A stretch of DNA of 38,872 nucleotides, taken from Bacteroidota bacterium (GTDB lineage Bacteria; Bacteroidota; Bacteroidia; Bacteroidales; TTA-H9). Location of the stretch: NCBI GenBank assembly GCA_003250395.1, contig QKGM01000005.1, positions 1-38,872 of the forward strand. Direction: 5' to 3'. Below the pieces are notes generated by a model, which was given only the letters and a program-made list of their open reading frames with translations, was not told the DNA's origin and searched no databases. A program made the position numbers and the translations under genes. Positions 8,941 through 18,600 of this stretch are shown in pieces. Each line of letters starts with the position of its first letter. The first letter of the stretch is position 1.

Positions 8941-9918
8941 ATGTCATCAAACAAGGGACCAATTCTCTACCTTGCACCCTTTCAGGGGATCACCGATGCG
9001 ATATACCGTACCTCTTTTAACCGTCACTTTGGTGGGCTCGATGCTGCCTTTACCCCTTACATTTCAGGAACCGGCACAGAGAAAGTCTCAAAGAACAAGC
9101 TTATTGATGTACTTCCGGCAGTTAACCGGTCTGTCAGGACAATCCCGCAGATGCTGAGTAAGGATGCAGACGAAATGCTGCTACTTTCCCGGGCATTGGC
9201 TGCACTTGGCTACACTGAAGCAAACTGGAACATGGGATGTCCATTCCCAAGAGTAGCCCGTAAACAACGTGGTAGCGGAATGCTCCCCTACCCTGAACTG
9301 GTAAGGCAAATACTCGATAAGCTTTACCAGGGCGGAATGCCTGTCAGGCTTTCAGTCAAGATGCGTACAGGTTACAACGGGCATGAAGAGATACTTGCAA
9401 TGATCGAAGTACTGAACGACTTCCCGCTGAGCGAGGTTATCGTTCATCCCCGGACAGGAAAGCAGTTATACAAAGGGGAAGCATCGGAATCAGCCTTCCT
9501 GGCAATAACCGACCTGATAAAAGCTCCGTTGGCATGGAACGGCGACATCTTCTCGGTTGAAAAGTTCCGTTATTTACAGGAAAAATTTCCTTCTGTTCAA
9601 AGGTGGATGTTAGGCCGAGGTGCCCTTATCAATCCCGCCCTGCCTCTCATGATCAGTAACCACGAAGCCGCGAAGAGCCTAGACATGAGGAAAGCCCTGG
9701 CCGGATTCCTGCATGACATCTACGACGAGACCTATCACCGCAATGAAGGGCGCACTGCTGTTGTAAGCCGGATGAAATCAATCTGGGTTTATTTACGGGA
9801 GTCATTCGAGAACCCGACAGAGGCGTTCAGGGTAATAAGAAAGACCCGAACACCCGAAGAATACCTCGATGCCGAAATGAAAGTAATTGCGGAAGCCCCG
9901 CTAAAAAGCTTTTCCTAA
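8941..9918 (+). CDS. tRNA-dihydrouridine synthase (Dus family)
   Basis: The 325-residue flavoprotein reduces uridines to dihydrouridine in the tRNA D-loop. It begins with the family signature LAPFQGITDAIYR. The catalytic Cys100 lies in NWNMGCPFPRVARKQRGSGML. SVKMRTGY, IVHPRTGKQLYKG and GRGALINP mark the FMN-binding barrel. Length fits DusA/B/C-type enzymes, but the position specificity is not assigned. It follows the beta-lactamase by 37 bases and ends in a 4-base convergent overlap with the metallophosphoesterase. Confidence 0.9.
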   Translation: MSSNKGPILYLAPFQGITDAIYRTSFNRHFGGLDAAFTPYISGTGTEKVSKNKLIDVLPAVNRSVRTIPQMLSKDADEMLLLSRALAALGYTEANWNMGCPFPRVARKQRGSGMLPYPELVRQILDKLYQGGMPVRLSVKMRTGYNGHEEILAMIEVLNDFPLSEVIVHPRTGKQLYKGEASESAFLAITDLIKAPLAWNGDIFSVEKFRYLQEKFPSVQRWMLGRGALINPALPLMISNHEAAKSLDMRKALAGFLHDIYDETYHRNEGRTAVVSRMKSIWVYLRESFENPTEAFRVIRKTRTPEEYLDAEMKVIAEAPLKSFS

Positions 9919-11252
9919 CTGGCCGGGGTAAGCTCCAAAAGGGTAATTTCAGGAAGAATACCTATCCGTCCCGGGTAACCAATATGCCCAATCCCACGGT
10001 TGACATAGAGGTACTGGCTGGTTTGTTCCTTTTGGTAAAGGCCTGCCCAATACCGGTACATATACTGAGCAGGGCTCCATCTGAACTGTCGTGTCTCAAT
10101 TCCCATCTGCATTCCATGCGTATGTCCCGACAATGTCAGGCCTATATCCGGATTCCTCCGGCTTACAATATACTGCCAATGTGTCGGATCGTGTGATAAA
10201 AGGATACGGGCAGTCACTTTATCAGGTAATGGTTTTAGGGCTGCGGCCAGATCTCCTTTTCTTGGAAACCGCGGATTTGCCCCCCAGTTCTCAACCCCAA
10301 TGATTCCCAGCATATCCTGTTCACGTGATATTACCATCGACTCATTCCTGAGAAGTCTCCAGCCCAGTCTATCATAGAAGCCCACCAGTTCATCCATGTT
10401 CCGCTCTTTATCCTTTTCATCATCCCACCTCATGTAATCACCATAGTCATGATTCCCCAGAATGGTCACGATGCCATCAGGGGCATGAATTTGCTGAAGG
10501 GTTTCGCCAAACCCGTTTACTTCATTGGTCTGATAATTTACAAGATCGCCTGTAAACACCACCAGATCGGGTTTCAATGAATTTATCATGTCAACTGCTT
10601 CCTGAAGCGGCTTCTCTGAACTCCAGCTACCAAGGTGCAAATCGCTGATCTGTACGATACGGTAACCCGAAAACGACGATGGCAGCCCTGATAAGGGCAC
10701 TTTTACGCGGTGTATCTTAAAGTCATAAACCCACCTGATCATGCCTGCCAGCATGCTGCTAAAAACGATTCCTCCTCCCAGAAAACCCATATAACGCAGA
10801 AAACGGCTCCGGCTGATGCCTTTCTTCTCGACAGGAACCGGCTTCAGCCGCCGGCTCGTGTAACGCCAGGTAAACTTCACCAATCTCAACAAATCGGCAA
10901 GAAGGAGCAGAATTACAGGAATCAGTTTCGAAGCGTATGCCAGGACAATGATGCCGAACACCCAGATACGAACCACTGGGTTCCAATAGCTGAAATGGAT
11001 AAAAAACATGGTCACTGATGCCCCGATTAACATGGTCAGCGGGAACCAGTAAAGGAGACGCATGACAAAAGCCATCGGGCGTGAAAGGTCGGAAAGCGAT
11101 TGCCTGATGGAATTCCAGAGGTAGAAATCGAGAGATAAAACAATGAGGTAGAGATAGGCAGGACCAGCACCCTTGGGGAGGATAACAGGAAGAAACACCA
11201 GTAAGAATATAGCAGCAACGATCGCGATGATCGTATAAATCGTTCGGGTCAT
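9915..11252 (-). CDS. Membrane-anchored calcineurin-like metallophosphoesterase (YkuE-like)
   Basis: From the ATG at 11252 the protein has 445 residues. It starts with about four transmembrane helices (roughly 1-125), then a basic stretch, another hydrophobic segment, and a metallophosphoesterase domain. The metal-binding motifs are all present: ISDLHLG, TGDLVN, LGNHDYGD, LLSHDP and SGHTHGMQ. Relatives such as YkuE hydrolyse phosphoesters at the membrane surface, and some act on lipid headgroups (UDP-diacylglucosamine hydrolases are a related fold); the substrate here is unknown. A TTG further upstream at 11309 would add a Cys-rich leader that does not resemble the family. It is divergent from the tRNA operon and converges on dus. 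Confidence 0.88.
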   Translation of the reverse strand: MTRTIYTIIAIVAAIFLLVFLPVILPKGAGPAYLYLIVLSLDFYLWNSIRQSLSDLSRPMAFVMRLLYWFPLTMLIGASVTMFFIHFSYWNPVVRIWVFGIIVLAYASKLIPVILLLLADLLRLVKFTWRYTSRRLKPVPVEKKGISRSRFLRYMGFLGGGIVFSSMLAGMIRWVYDFKIHRVKVPLSGLPSSFSGYRIVQISDLHLGSWSSEKPLQEAVDMINSLKPDLVVFTGDLVNYQTNEVNGFGETLQQIHAPDGIVTILGNHDYGDYMRWDDEKDKERNMDELVGFYDRLGWRLLRNESMVISREQDMLGIIGVENWGANPRFPRKGDLAAALKPLPDKVTARILLSHDPTHWQYIVSRRNPDIGLTLSGHTHGMQMGIETRQFRWSPAQYMYRYWAGLYQKEQTSQYLYVNRGIGHIGYPGRIGILPEITLLELTPAS

Positions 11253-11358
11253 AACACTTTTATAACGAACCAAAAAAGCTTTTGGTGCACAGCAACAATT
11301 ATTTAACAAATGACAAACATAAATGTAGAGCCTTTATCTAAAATCGGACCAAAAAAAA

Positions 11359-11389
11359 TTTGGCAGGTTTTAGAAAACCGCTATCTTTG
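11359..11389 (+). promoter_or_regulatory. Strong Bacteroidetes promoter of the tRNA operon
   Basis: TTTG at 11359-11362 and TATCTTTG at 11382-11389 are 19 bases apart, an exact match to the Bacteroidetes vegetative promoter pattern. It is followed by the tRNA-Ser and tRNA-Pro genes, so it very probably drives both. Confidence 0.8.
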
Positions 11390-11459
11390 CACCCCTGAAA
11401 GCTAAAGAGCTGGACTCAGTTATTTGAAATCGTACTTTATCTTTCAATTCACACTTCCC

Positions 11460-11546
11460 GGTGAGATGGGTGAGTGGCTGAAACCAACAGTTTGCTAAAC
11501 TGTCGTACGGGAAACTGTACCGGGGGTTCGAATCCCCCTCTCACCG
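11460..11546 (+). tRNA. tRNA-Ser (anticodon GCU)
   Basis: The acceptor stem GGTGAGA pairs with TCTCACC. The anticodon stem ACAGT/ACTGT encloses the loop TTGCTAA, giving anticodon GCT at 11494-11496. The long variable arm (GTACGGGAAACTGTAC) is typical of serine tRNA, and the T-arm GGGGGTTCGAATCCCCC is perfect. CCA is not encoded. Total length is 87 bases. Confidence 0.96.
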
Positions 11547-11589
11547 CAGCCAATTTCCACATATCCCGCTTCAATTCGGGATATTTTTT

Positions 11590-11667
11590 CGGGGTGTAGC
11601 GTAGTCCGGTTAGCGCGCCTGGTTTGGGACCAGGAGGTCGATGGTTCGAATCCATTCACCCCGACCA
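11590..11667 (+). tRNA. tRNA-Pro (anticodon UGG)
   Basis: The acceptor stem CGGGGTG pairs with CACCCCG. The anticodon stem CCTGG/CCAGG encloses TTTGGGA, giving anticodon TGG at 11625-11627. Unlike tRNA-Ser next to it, this gene encodes its CCA end (11665-11667). Its last six bases begin the repeat that is found again at 20681, so the gene is the likely integration site of the island that follows. Confidence 0.96.
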
Positions 11668-11730
11668 CAAATGACAACTTCCGGATTAAAAGCCCGCAGA
11701 TCGTATGATCGGCGGGCTTTTTGATTTTTT
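11662..11730 (+). repeat. Left copy of the island-flanking direct repeat (tRNA-Pro 3' end plus terminator)
   Basis: The first 22 bases, CGACCACAAATGACAACTT then CCG (11662-11683), recur exactly at 20681-20702. The rest of the terminator is similar but diverged. This copy has the intact tRNA and an intact terminator stem, and is the candidate attL site. Confidence 0.75.
11688..11730 (+). terminator. Rho-independent terminator of the tRNA operon
   Basis: AAAAGCCCGC (11688-11697) pairs with GCGGGCTTTT (11712-11721), with inner GATC/GATC pairing around a GTAT loop, and is followed by a T-rich tail. Confidence 0.85.
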
Positions 11731-11772
11731 GTAAATCAATATTAATTGAACAGGGATCAAGTTACTTGAGCC

Positions 11773-12108
11773 CAATTACTTTTTGAGAGATACCCAGATA
11801 TCAAACAAGCCTATGACTTACCCTAAAGATTATCCTGGATATATTCTAAAACAAAGGATAAGATATTTGCTTATGGCAGATTAGCTAAATGGTATGAGAT
11901 GGTGGAGAAAGCTGGATTTAAATCATTTAACACAATATCAAAGACAATTTCTAATCACTATCAAAGAATCCTCAATTACTTCGATAACAAAAGCACAAAT
12001 GCTTCCGCTGAGTCATTCAACGCCAAAATCAAAGCCTTTCGAGCAAACCTTCGTGGGGTTACTGACATAAATTTCTTCCTCTTCAGAATTACTAAACTAT
12101 TTGCTTAA
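11773..12108 (+). pseudogene. Truncated, nonsense-interrupted transposase (ISL3/ISAon1-type)
   Basis: One reading frame gives the C-terminal third of a Bacteroidetes ISL3-superfamily transposase: QLLFERYPDIKQAYDLP, then an in-frame TAA at 11824-11826, then RLSWIYSKTKDKIFAYGRLAKWYE and onward. The ILNYFDNKSTNASAESFNAKIKAF stretch is the typical C-terminal end of this family, where the last catalytic Glu is expected. The N-terminal two thirds are missing, and the remnant begins about 40 bases after the tRNA terminator. The bases after the stop (about 12112-12150, TGGTCTCCTACAGATTTTGG) resemble the right end of such elements. It is inactive and marks past insertion at this boundary. Confidence 0.75.
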
Positions 12109-12152
12109 TTAGTATGGTCTCCTACAGATTTTGGTCGTGATCCAAAAAAACT

Positions 12153-12480
12153 ATCAACGAACTAACAAGGGAAATACATCAGAATCAAGATGGCTGGTAG
12201 TCGAATAGCTACCGGAGCAACTCTCGCTCCACCCGACGTATTGGTCTCGTACCATACGATTCATTAAACAAGGACGGAATAATGCAAAACTCCCATGCAG
12301 GAGTGCTATTGCAGCTGCATTTGCATTGTTGCGCCTTGCTTATCTCCCTAAAAACAACCCAAATATAAGCTGAAGTGATAGAGTAGAAAATAAGTGGAGA
12401 TGTGAAAGAACTTTGATTAAAGTGCAACTATTTAAAAATGAAATTGAAACAATGATATCAAAAAAAAATCAATATTTCTT
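12153..12480. other. Non-coding spacer between transposase remnant and tetR-type gene
   Basis: No open frame here looks like a protein; a minus-strand frame of 72 codons (12209-12427) has no family features. A self-complementary patch around 12283-12325 (AACTCCCATGCAGGAGT) could fold. I see nothing else beyond the promoter at its right end. Confidence 0.5.
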
Positions 12481-12513
12481 GATTCATTGTATCTCTTTTT
12501 AAAATTCTTTACC

Positions 12514-12538
12514 TATATTTGCAAACCAAACGGTCGGT
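12514..12538 (+). promoter_or_regulatory. TetR-type gene promoter with overlapping operator box 1
   Basis: TATATTTG (12514-12521) is an exact -7 element; the nearest -33 candidate is ATTG at 12486-12489, a longer spacing than usual. ACCAAACGGTCGGT (12525-12538) lies at the expected start point and two bases before the ATG. It shares half-sites with the two boxes downstream, so the repressor should block its own transcription. Confidence 0.65.
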
Positions 12539-12540
12539 TT

Positions 12541-13152
12541 ATGAATGATTCAAAAGAACATATTATTACAGTAGCTTCAAGACTCTTTCTTCAGAAAAGT
12601 TATAAAGAAGTAACTATGAAAGATATTGTGGACGCAACAGGCTTGTCAAAAGGTGCTTTTTACTATTACTTTAGCAGCAAGGAACAATTGTTTTTCGAGG
12701 TACTCGATTTCTTTTTTACGGGTGTAATGTCCCACGATTATAACAGCTATTCTAAGGAGTCCTTCTACAGCTTTTATCATGATTATACTAATGGAATGAG
12801 AAACTTTGGAAAAAAATATCTTGATAAGTTAAGGGGGGAAGAAAGTGAAAATCAATTTAACATAAATTATTTCTCTTTGGCTTTCGATGCACTTAAACTT
12901 TTCCCGGAATTCAGAGGCAAAATGATGGAGGGACAGAAGACTGAATTAATTATTTGGGAAAGTGTGATTAAAAATGCACGCGAAACGGGGGAGATTAAAT
13001 CATCGATGACGGATGAAGAAATTGCTAAAATATTTATTTATCTGAGCGACGGGATAGCAATGCATTTGATATTTAGCGGTAAATCTATTGAAACAATGAT
13101 TGATCCGATTCTTGAGCTTTGGGATAAATTTTACGAACAAATAAAAGCTTAA
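12541..13152 (+). CDS. TetR-family transcriptional repressor of the efflux operon
   Basis: The 203-residue protein has an N-terminal TetR helix-turn-helix (about 8-55), with the typical VTMKDIVDATGLSKGAFYYYF and a following SSKEQLFFEVL. The rest is a variable helical ligand-binding domain. The ATG at 12541 fits the family start; an upstream ATG-less extension would run through the promoter. It sits 84 bases ahead of the outer-membrane factor gene, with palindromic boxes before itself and before that gene. This arrangement implies autoregulation and control of the pump, relieved by an effector that cannot be deduced. Confidence 0.9.
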   Translation: MNDSKEHIITVASRLFLQKSYKEVTMKDIVDATGLSKGAFYYYFSSKEQLFFEVLDFFFTGVMSHDYNSYSKESFYSFYHDYTNGMRNFGKKYLDKLRGEESENQFNINYFSLAFDALKLFPEFRGKMMEGQKTELIIWESVIKNARETGEIKSSMTDEEIAKIFIYLSDGIAMHLIFSGKSIETMIDPILELWDKFYEQIKA

Positions 13153-13172
13153 TTTTTTTTGCTAGTTATTAG

Positions 13173-13186
13173 ACCGGGCGTCCGGT
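13173..13186 (+). promoter_or_regulatory. TetR-type operator box 2
   Basis: ACCGGGCGTCCGGT has perfect 5-base arms ACCGG/CCGGT around a 4-base centre. It shares its ACC...GGT frame and length with boxes 1 and 3, and lies in the spacer before the outer-membrane factor gene. Confidence 0.65.
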
Positions 13187-13207
13187 TTATTTTTTAAATA
13201 TTTACAT

Positions 13208-13221
13208 ACCGAATGTTCGGT
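13208..13221 (+). promoter_or_regulatory. TetR-type operator box 3
   Basis: ACCGAATGTTCGGT has perfect 6-base arms ACCGAA/TTCGGT. It lies 22 bases after box 2 and 15 bases before the ATG at 13237, in the position expected to block the efflux operon promoter or transcript start. Confidence 0.7.
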
Positions 13222-13236
13222 TTAAAAAATGGACAA

Positions 13237-14571
13237 ATGATGAAAACAAAAAATTTAATTGTGGGGGCGCTCATATTTCTATGTATGTCACCGGCTAAAG
13301 CGCAAGACACTACAATGGTTCTTTCACTTAAACAATGTTATGAGCTGGGAATTGAGAAGAATGTAAATGTGGTGAATGCCGGTCTAGATCGGCAGAAAAC
13401 CCATTATCAGCTAAAAGAAGCACAGAGCAGCTTATATCCTCATGTTGAAGGGTATAGCAATTTTAATTACTATTTTTCCATACCGAAGATGGTATTGCCC
13501 GGTGAGATATTCGGCCAAACAGGCATGGTTTCAGTGGAAATAGGAACCAAATTCGACTGGAGCAATGGGTTTAAAGCAACACAGGTTCTTTACAATCAAA
13601 GTTATTTTACCTCGCTGAAACTTGCACAAAGGATGACTACCTTGAGCGATCTCAATCTGCAACAAAAGAAGGAAGAGGTTGCTTATCAGGTTTCGCAGCT
13701 ATATTACTTATGTCAAACTACTGCAAAGCAGATAGAACAACTAAACGGAACAATGTTGCACACAGACAGGCTTCTCGAAATTGCCAAACTGCAAAGCGAT
13801 AATGGAGTTATCCGCAAAGTTGATTATTTGAGAGTTTCGGTGAACAAGAATAACCTACAAACGCAAATCGACAATCTGCGTCTGTTGTATCAGCAGCAAT
13901 TGGGTATGCTCAAATATCTGATTGGCCTAAATGGGACAACAAAAGTTGAACTTTCCGACTCTCTTACGTTTTCTGCTACCCAAAGTTTGTCGTCAGTTCC
14001 CGACTTAAATAACAGAACGGAGTTGAAGTTGATTGATAAACAAATTGAGATTACTTCACTTAACCGCAAGATCAACCAGCAGGGTTATATGCCAACGCTT
14101 TCTGGTTTCGGCCAGTATTACTTCCAGGGGCAACGCAACGAATTCGACTTTTTAAAAGGTGGAAATGATAAATTTTTTAAAGTCGGACTGGTGGGGTTTA
14201 GTCTTACTATACCAATTTTTGATGGCTTTGAAAAACACTCCAAAACCCGACAACACGACATCGAGCTAATAAAGCTTCAGAACACAAGGCAAAACACCTC
14301 CGATTTCTTTACAAAAGAATATACCGACGCTTCTGCCCAGTATGAAAACAGTATGAGAGCTCTGTTGCGGCAACAGGAAAATATTAAAGTAGCTGAAGAA
14401 ACTTATTCGGCTAGTTTGCAAGGTTACCGTCAACAGATTATGGCGTTGTCCGATCTTTTATTGTCGGGAAACAGCCTTACTGAAGCCCGGCTATCCTATT
14501 ATAATGCCCTACATCAGTTAAAAATCGCAGAACTTGATGTAAAGAAAGCCAAGGGCGAATTATTGAATTAA
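13237..14571 (+). CDS. TolC-family outer-membrane efflux channel
   Basis: The 444-residue protein has a signal peptide (about 1-22, ending ..PAKAQ) and two outer-membrane efflux protein repeats made of long helices and beta segments (for example LKQCYELGIEKNVNVVNA near the start, and QLYYLCQTTAKQIEQLNG). It would form the outer-membrane duct of the tripartite pump encoded by the next two genes. The start was set at 13237 (or 13240), because an ATG at 13213 lies within operator box 3 and would place a charged extension before the signal peptide. The gap to the next gene is 26 bases. Confidence 0.9.
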   Translation: MMKTKNLIVGALIFLCMSPAKAQDTTMVLSLKQCYELGIEKNVNVVNAGLDRQKTHYQLKEAQSSLYPHVEGYSNFNYYFSIPKMVLPGEIFGQTGMVSVEIGTKFDWSNGFKATQVLYNQSYFTSLKLAQRMTTLSDLNLQQKKEEVAYQVSQLYYLCQTTAKQIEQLNGTMLHTDRLLEIAKLQSDNGVIRKVDYLRVSVNKNNLQTQIDNLRLLYQQQLGMLKYLIGLNGTTKVELSDSLTFSATQSLSSVPDLNNRTELKLIDKQIEITSLNRKINQQGYMPTLSGFGQYYFQGQRNEFDFLKGGNDKFFKVGLVGFSLTIPIFDGFEKHSKTRQHDIELIKLQNTRQNTSDFFTKEYTDASAQYENSMRALLRQQENIKVAEETYSASLQGYRQQIMALSDLLLSGNSLTEARLSYYNALHQLKIAELDVKKAKGELLN

Positions 14572-14597
14572 GTTGAAAACAGTTAAAAATTATACAA

Positions 14598-15662
14598 ATG
14601 AAAACAGTTAAAAAATACTCAGCAATTATTATAGTTGTCTTTTTGGTTGCTTTTATAATGGTGATACTATTCGGGAATAAAGCAAAAATGGACAACGAGT
14701 TAAAAGCTATGCAGGAATATAGCAGTATCGTTCCTGTTGAAATAATCATCCCAAAAGAACTCAAAGCCAGTCAAACTATTCAAGAAAACGGAACGCTGCG
14801 TTCAAGTGCCGAGGTATCCATACTTTCCGAAACATCAGGAAAAGTACTTACTGTAGTAGGCAACGTGGGTGAACATGTAAAAGCCGGGCAAACCCTTGTT
14901 GTTGTTGAGAAGGAAGTTCTCGAAAGTCAATTCAACCTTGCTAAGGCAAATCTTGAGAATGCCGAAAAAGACATGAACCGTTTCAACAACCTTGCTGGAG
15001 GAGAGGCCATTACTCAACAGCAGTTGGAGGCAACTAAACTAAGTTATCAAAACGCATTAACCAACTTCACTATAATAAAGAAGCAACTGGAGAATACGGT
15101 TATTCAATCGCCTGTAAACGGGGTTATTTCCAAACGCTCGGTTGAGAAGGGAGCTTATATTACACCTTCATTAGAAATGTTTTCTATTCTGGAACAGAAT
15201 CAGATGGTAATAGTGGTAAAAGTTTCTGAGAAGGATATTTTTCAGCTCAACAAAGGACAAACCGCCTCAATTACTTTAGATGCCTTATCGGGAAAAACCT
15301 TTAGCGGGAGTATTCGCAGCATTGGGGTGGTTGCAGATTTATCAGGCCGATACGAAGTAGAGATAGGTCTTACCAATAATGATATGTTTTTACGTTCGGG
15401 GATGAGTGGGAAAGCTTCATTCGAGAATACCATGGAGAACGCCGGTATCATCATTCCTCGTAAATGTATCGTAGGCAGTATTAATAATGCCAAAGTATTT
15501 GTACTTAACGGCGATTCGGTTGCATTAAAGGAAGTAAAGGCGATAACAGTAAACGAAACTGAAACCTTAATTACCGAAGGTCTTTTAGCCAATGAAAAAG
15601 TGGTGCTCTCCGGGCAGATCAATCTTCAGGATGGCAGCAAAGTAAAAGTTATTAACCAATAA
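14598..15662 (+). CDS. RND efflux periplasmic adaptor (membrane fusion protein)
   Basis: The 354-residue protein has one N-terminal membrane anchor (about 5-27). It then has the lipoyl/barrel-sandwich halves (STSGKVLTVVGNVGEHVKAGQTL-type sequence near 80-105 and TVIQSPVNGVISKRSVEKGAYI near 170-190), a short helical hairpin between them, and a beta-barrel and membrane-proximal domain. It links the inner-membrane pump to the TolC-type channel. The adaptor follows the channel gene and precedes the pump by 12 bases, so the three genes form one operon. Confidence 0.92.
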   Translation: MKTVKKYSAIIIVVFLVAFIMVILFGNKAKMDNELKAMQEYSSIVPVEIIIPKELKASQTIQENGTLRSSAEVSILSETSGKVLTVVGNVGEHVKAGQTLVVVEKEVLESQFNLAKANLENAEKDMNRFNNLAGGEAITQQQLEATKLSYQNALTNFTIIKKQLENTVIQSPVNGVISKRSVEKGAYITPSLEMFSILEQNQMVIVVKVSEKDIFQLNKGQTASITLDALSGKTFSGSIRSIGVVADLSGRYEVEIGLTNNDMFLRSGMSGKASFENTMENAGIIIPRKCIVGSINNAKVFVLNGDSVALKEVKAITVNETETLITEGLLANEKVVLSGQINLQDGSKVKVINQ

Positions 15663-15674
15663 AAACCTGAAGTT

Positions 15675-18600
15675 ATGAATGTTTCAGAAATATCAATAAA
15701 ACGGCCTACCCTGGTGGTAGTCCTTTTCACTATACTCGTATTCCTGGGGTACATGGGTTTTATATCGCTCAATTATGAATTACTTCCAAAGTTCTCTTCT
15801 ACGGTATTCACTGTAACCACAGTATATCCGGGAGCCGGCCCTACAGAAGTTGAAAACAGCGTATCGAAACGTATAGAAGAAGCCGTGTCGGGATTACCAA
15901 ATATCGATGTTATCCGCTCAATTTCGCAGGAAGGCGTTTCGGCTGTTATTGTTTCACTTAAAACAGGTGCCGATGCCGATGCGATAGTAAATGATGCCAT
16001 CCGAAAAGTGCAATCTATCCGTAGCTTATTGCCACCACAGGCATTGGAGTCGTCGGTTACGAAATTCTCCCTTAACGAAATGCCCATTATGACACTCAGC
16101 GTTCAAGCTAACATGCCCGCTGAGAAATTGTATGACGAATTGAATTATCATATCAAGCCTGCCTTTGCCAAGATTGACGGTGTGGGAGAAATTAATTTGC
16201 TTGGTGGTACCGAACGTGAAATTCAGGTAAATATCAATCATGAAAAATTAGACAATTATCATTTGTCCATTTTGCAGGTAGTTCAGGCAATACAGGTCTC
16301 GAACATTGATTTCCCCGCTGGTAAAATCACCAACGCTCAAAGTCAGACAATGCTGAGAATGTCGGCGAAATTTACACATGTAGCAGATATTGCCAATTTA
16401 ACCATTTCTCAGCTTCCCGATGGCTCCCTCCTGAAACTGAAAGATATTGCTGAAGTTATTGATAAAAATAAAGATGCCACCACTTTATACAGGGTGAATG
16501 GAATACAATCGGTTGGTATTCAGATAAAGAAACAGGACGATGCCAACACGGTAACGGTGAGCAAAGCCGTAAAAAAAGAGATTGTGAACCTCGAAAAGCA
16601 ATATGCTGTATCGAAACTTAGCTTCAATATTCCACAGGATGGCTCACTTATTATTCTTCAGGCAGCTAAGTCAGTTGCATTAGACCTGACGCTGGCTATT
16701 ATATTGGTAACCGTAATCATGCTGTTCTTTCTGCACAGCGGCCGTAATGCCGTAATCGTGATGATTGCTGTGCCTTTATCTCTTATATCATCGTTTTTGG
16801 GCATGAGTTTGTTTGGTTACACCCTCAACTTAATGACCCTGCTTGCCATGTCGCTTGTAATTGGCACCCTGGTCGACGATGCAATTGTGGTGCTTGAGAA
16901 TATTTACCGGCATCTCGAAATGGGGAAAACACGAATGCAGGCTACCATTGATGGGGTGAAGGAAATAGGCTTGAGTGTTGTTTCTATTACGCTGGTTCTG
17001 GTTGTTGTTTTTCTTCCGGTAGCCTTATCAAAGAGTTTAATTGCACCAATTATCGCACCCTTTGCTATGGTAGTTGTTATTTCAGTTGTGCTTAGTTTGC
17101 TGGTTGCATTTACCGTTGTCCCTTTGCTTACCTCTCGTTTTTCAAAGCTTGAACATCTCAATCGTACAACACTGTGGGGTAAAATTATCACCACGTTCGA
17201 AGCAAGTATCGACAGTTTTTCCAATTTTATTCAGCATACTCTTATCGTGGCTTTACGGCATAAGTTTATTACCATGGGTATCGCCACAGCCCTGTTTATT
17301 ACCTCTGTAATGCTGGTGGCCGGTGGCTTTATAGGCAGCGAATTCATCAATGCCGGAGATATGGGCGAATGCATCGTAACGGTTGAATATCCCCAGAATT
17401 ACACTTTGGAGCAAAACAACAGGCTCACGCAGAAAATTGAGGCCGCCATACATCAAAAGCCTGAAGTGTTAAATATTTATACTTCCGTTGGGAGTTCGTC
17501 GGGCATGCTTATGTCACAAAGTGGTAATTATAAATCGGAGATCAATGTAAAGCTGGTAGATAAGACCAAGCGAACCATGTCGTCGAGTCTTTTTGTGAAA
17601 AAGCTGGAACGGGAGCTGAACCAAAATTTCACAGACGTAAAAATAAGATCGACGGTAGTAAGTATGATGGGAGGAGCTGATGATGCACCAGTTCAGATTG
17701 TATTTCAGTCGACAAATACCGATACGCTGTTTGCATTTGCTCAAGAGATGCTGAAAGAAGTTGCAAAAATTCCAGGTACCAACAATGTTAAGTTGAGTAT
17801 TGAAGGGGGAAATCCTGAAGTAGTTATCAAAATTGATAAGGAGAAAATGTCCCGGCTGGGCTTATCGCCCGAAACAGTGGGGGCCACCATACAAACTTCA
17901 TTTAGCGGCAATACAGATACTAAATTTCAAACCGGCGATTATGAATACGACATTAACGTGCGTCTCGACGCTTTTAACCGACAATCGGTTGCCGATGTTG
18001 AAAACCTTACTATCCTGAATAATGCAGGACAAACCATAAAACTCAAGCAATTTGCCTCCATTACAGAACAAACAGGAACGTCGAAGCTCGAACGGTATGG
18101 ACGAATCTCATCAGTAATGCTCGAATCTCAAGCTCTCGGAAGAGCTGCTGGTGATATTGGTGACGATTTGTTCAAGCTTTTGGACAACACCAAATTCCCT
18201 CAAGGTGTAACCTATCTTGCGGAAGGTGACCTCAAATTCCAGGGAGATGCTTTTGGTAGTCTGGGGACAGCGTTGCTTATTGCCATTGTATTGGTGTATC
18301 TTATTATGGTGGCCTTGTACGAAAGTTACCTTCATCCCTTTGTGGTTTTGTTTTCAATTCCTCTTTCTATAATTGGCGCTTTGCTGGCACTTGCTCTTGC
18401 GGGACAAACTTTAAGTCTTTTCAGTCTGTTGGGAATTATCATGCTGATAGGACTGGTACTCAAAAACGCCATCCTGGTTGTCGACTTTACAAATACCCTG
18501 CGAAAAGAAGGTAAAGACATCTACGAAGCACTCACACTTGCCGTGAAGTTACGTTTACGCCCTATTTTGATGACAGCTGGGGCAACAGTAATCGGAATGT

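Noticed and set aside
12209..12427. 72-codon minus-strand frame
   Set aside because: No family features, and it lies in a spacer full of self-complementary patches.
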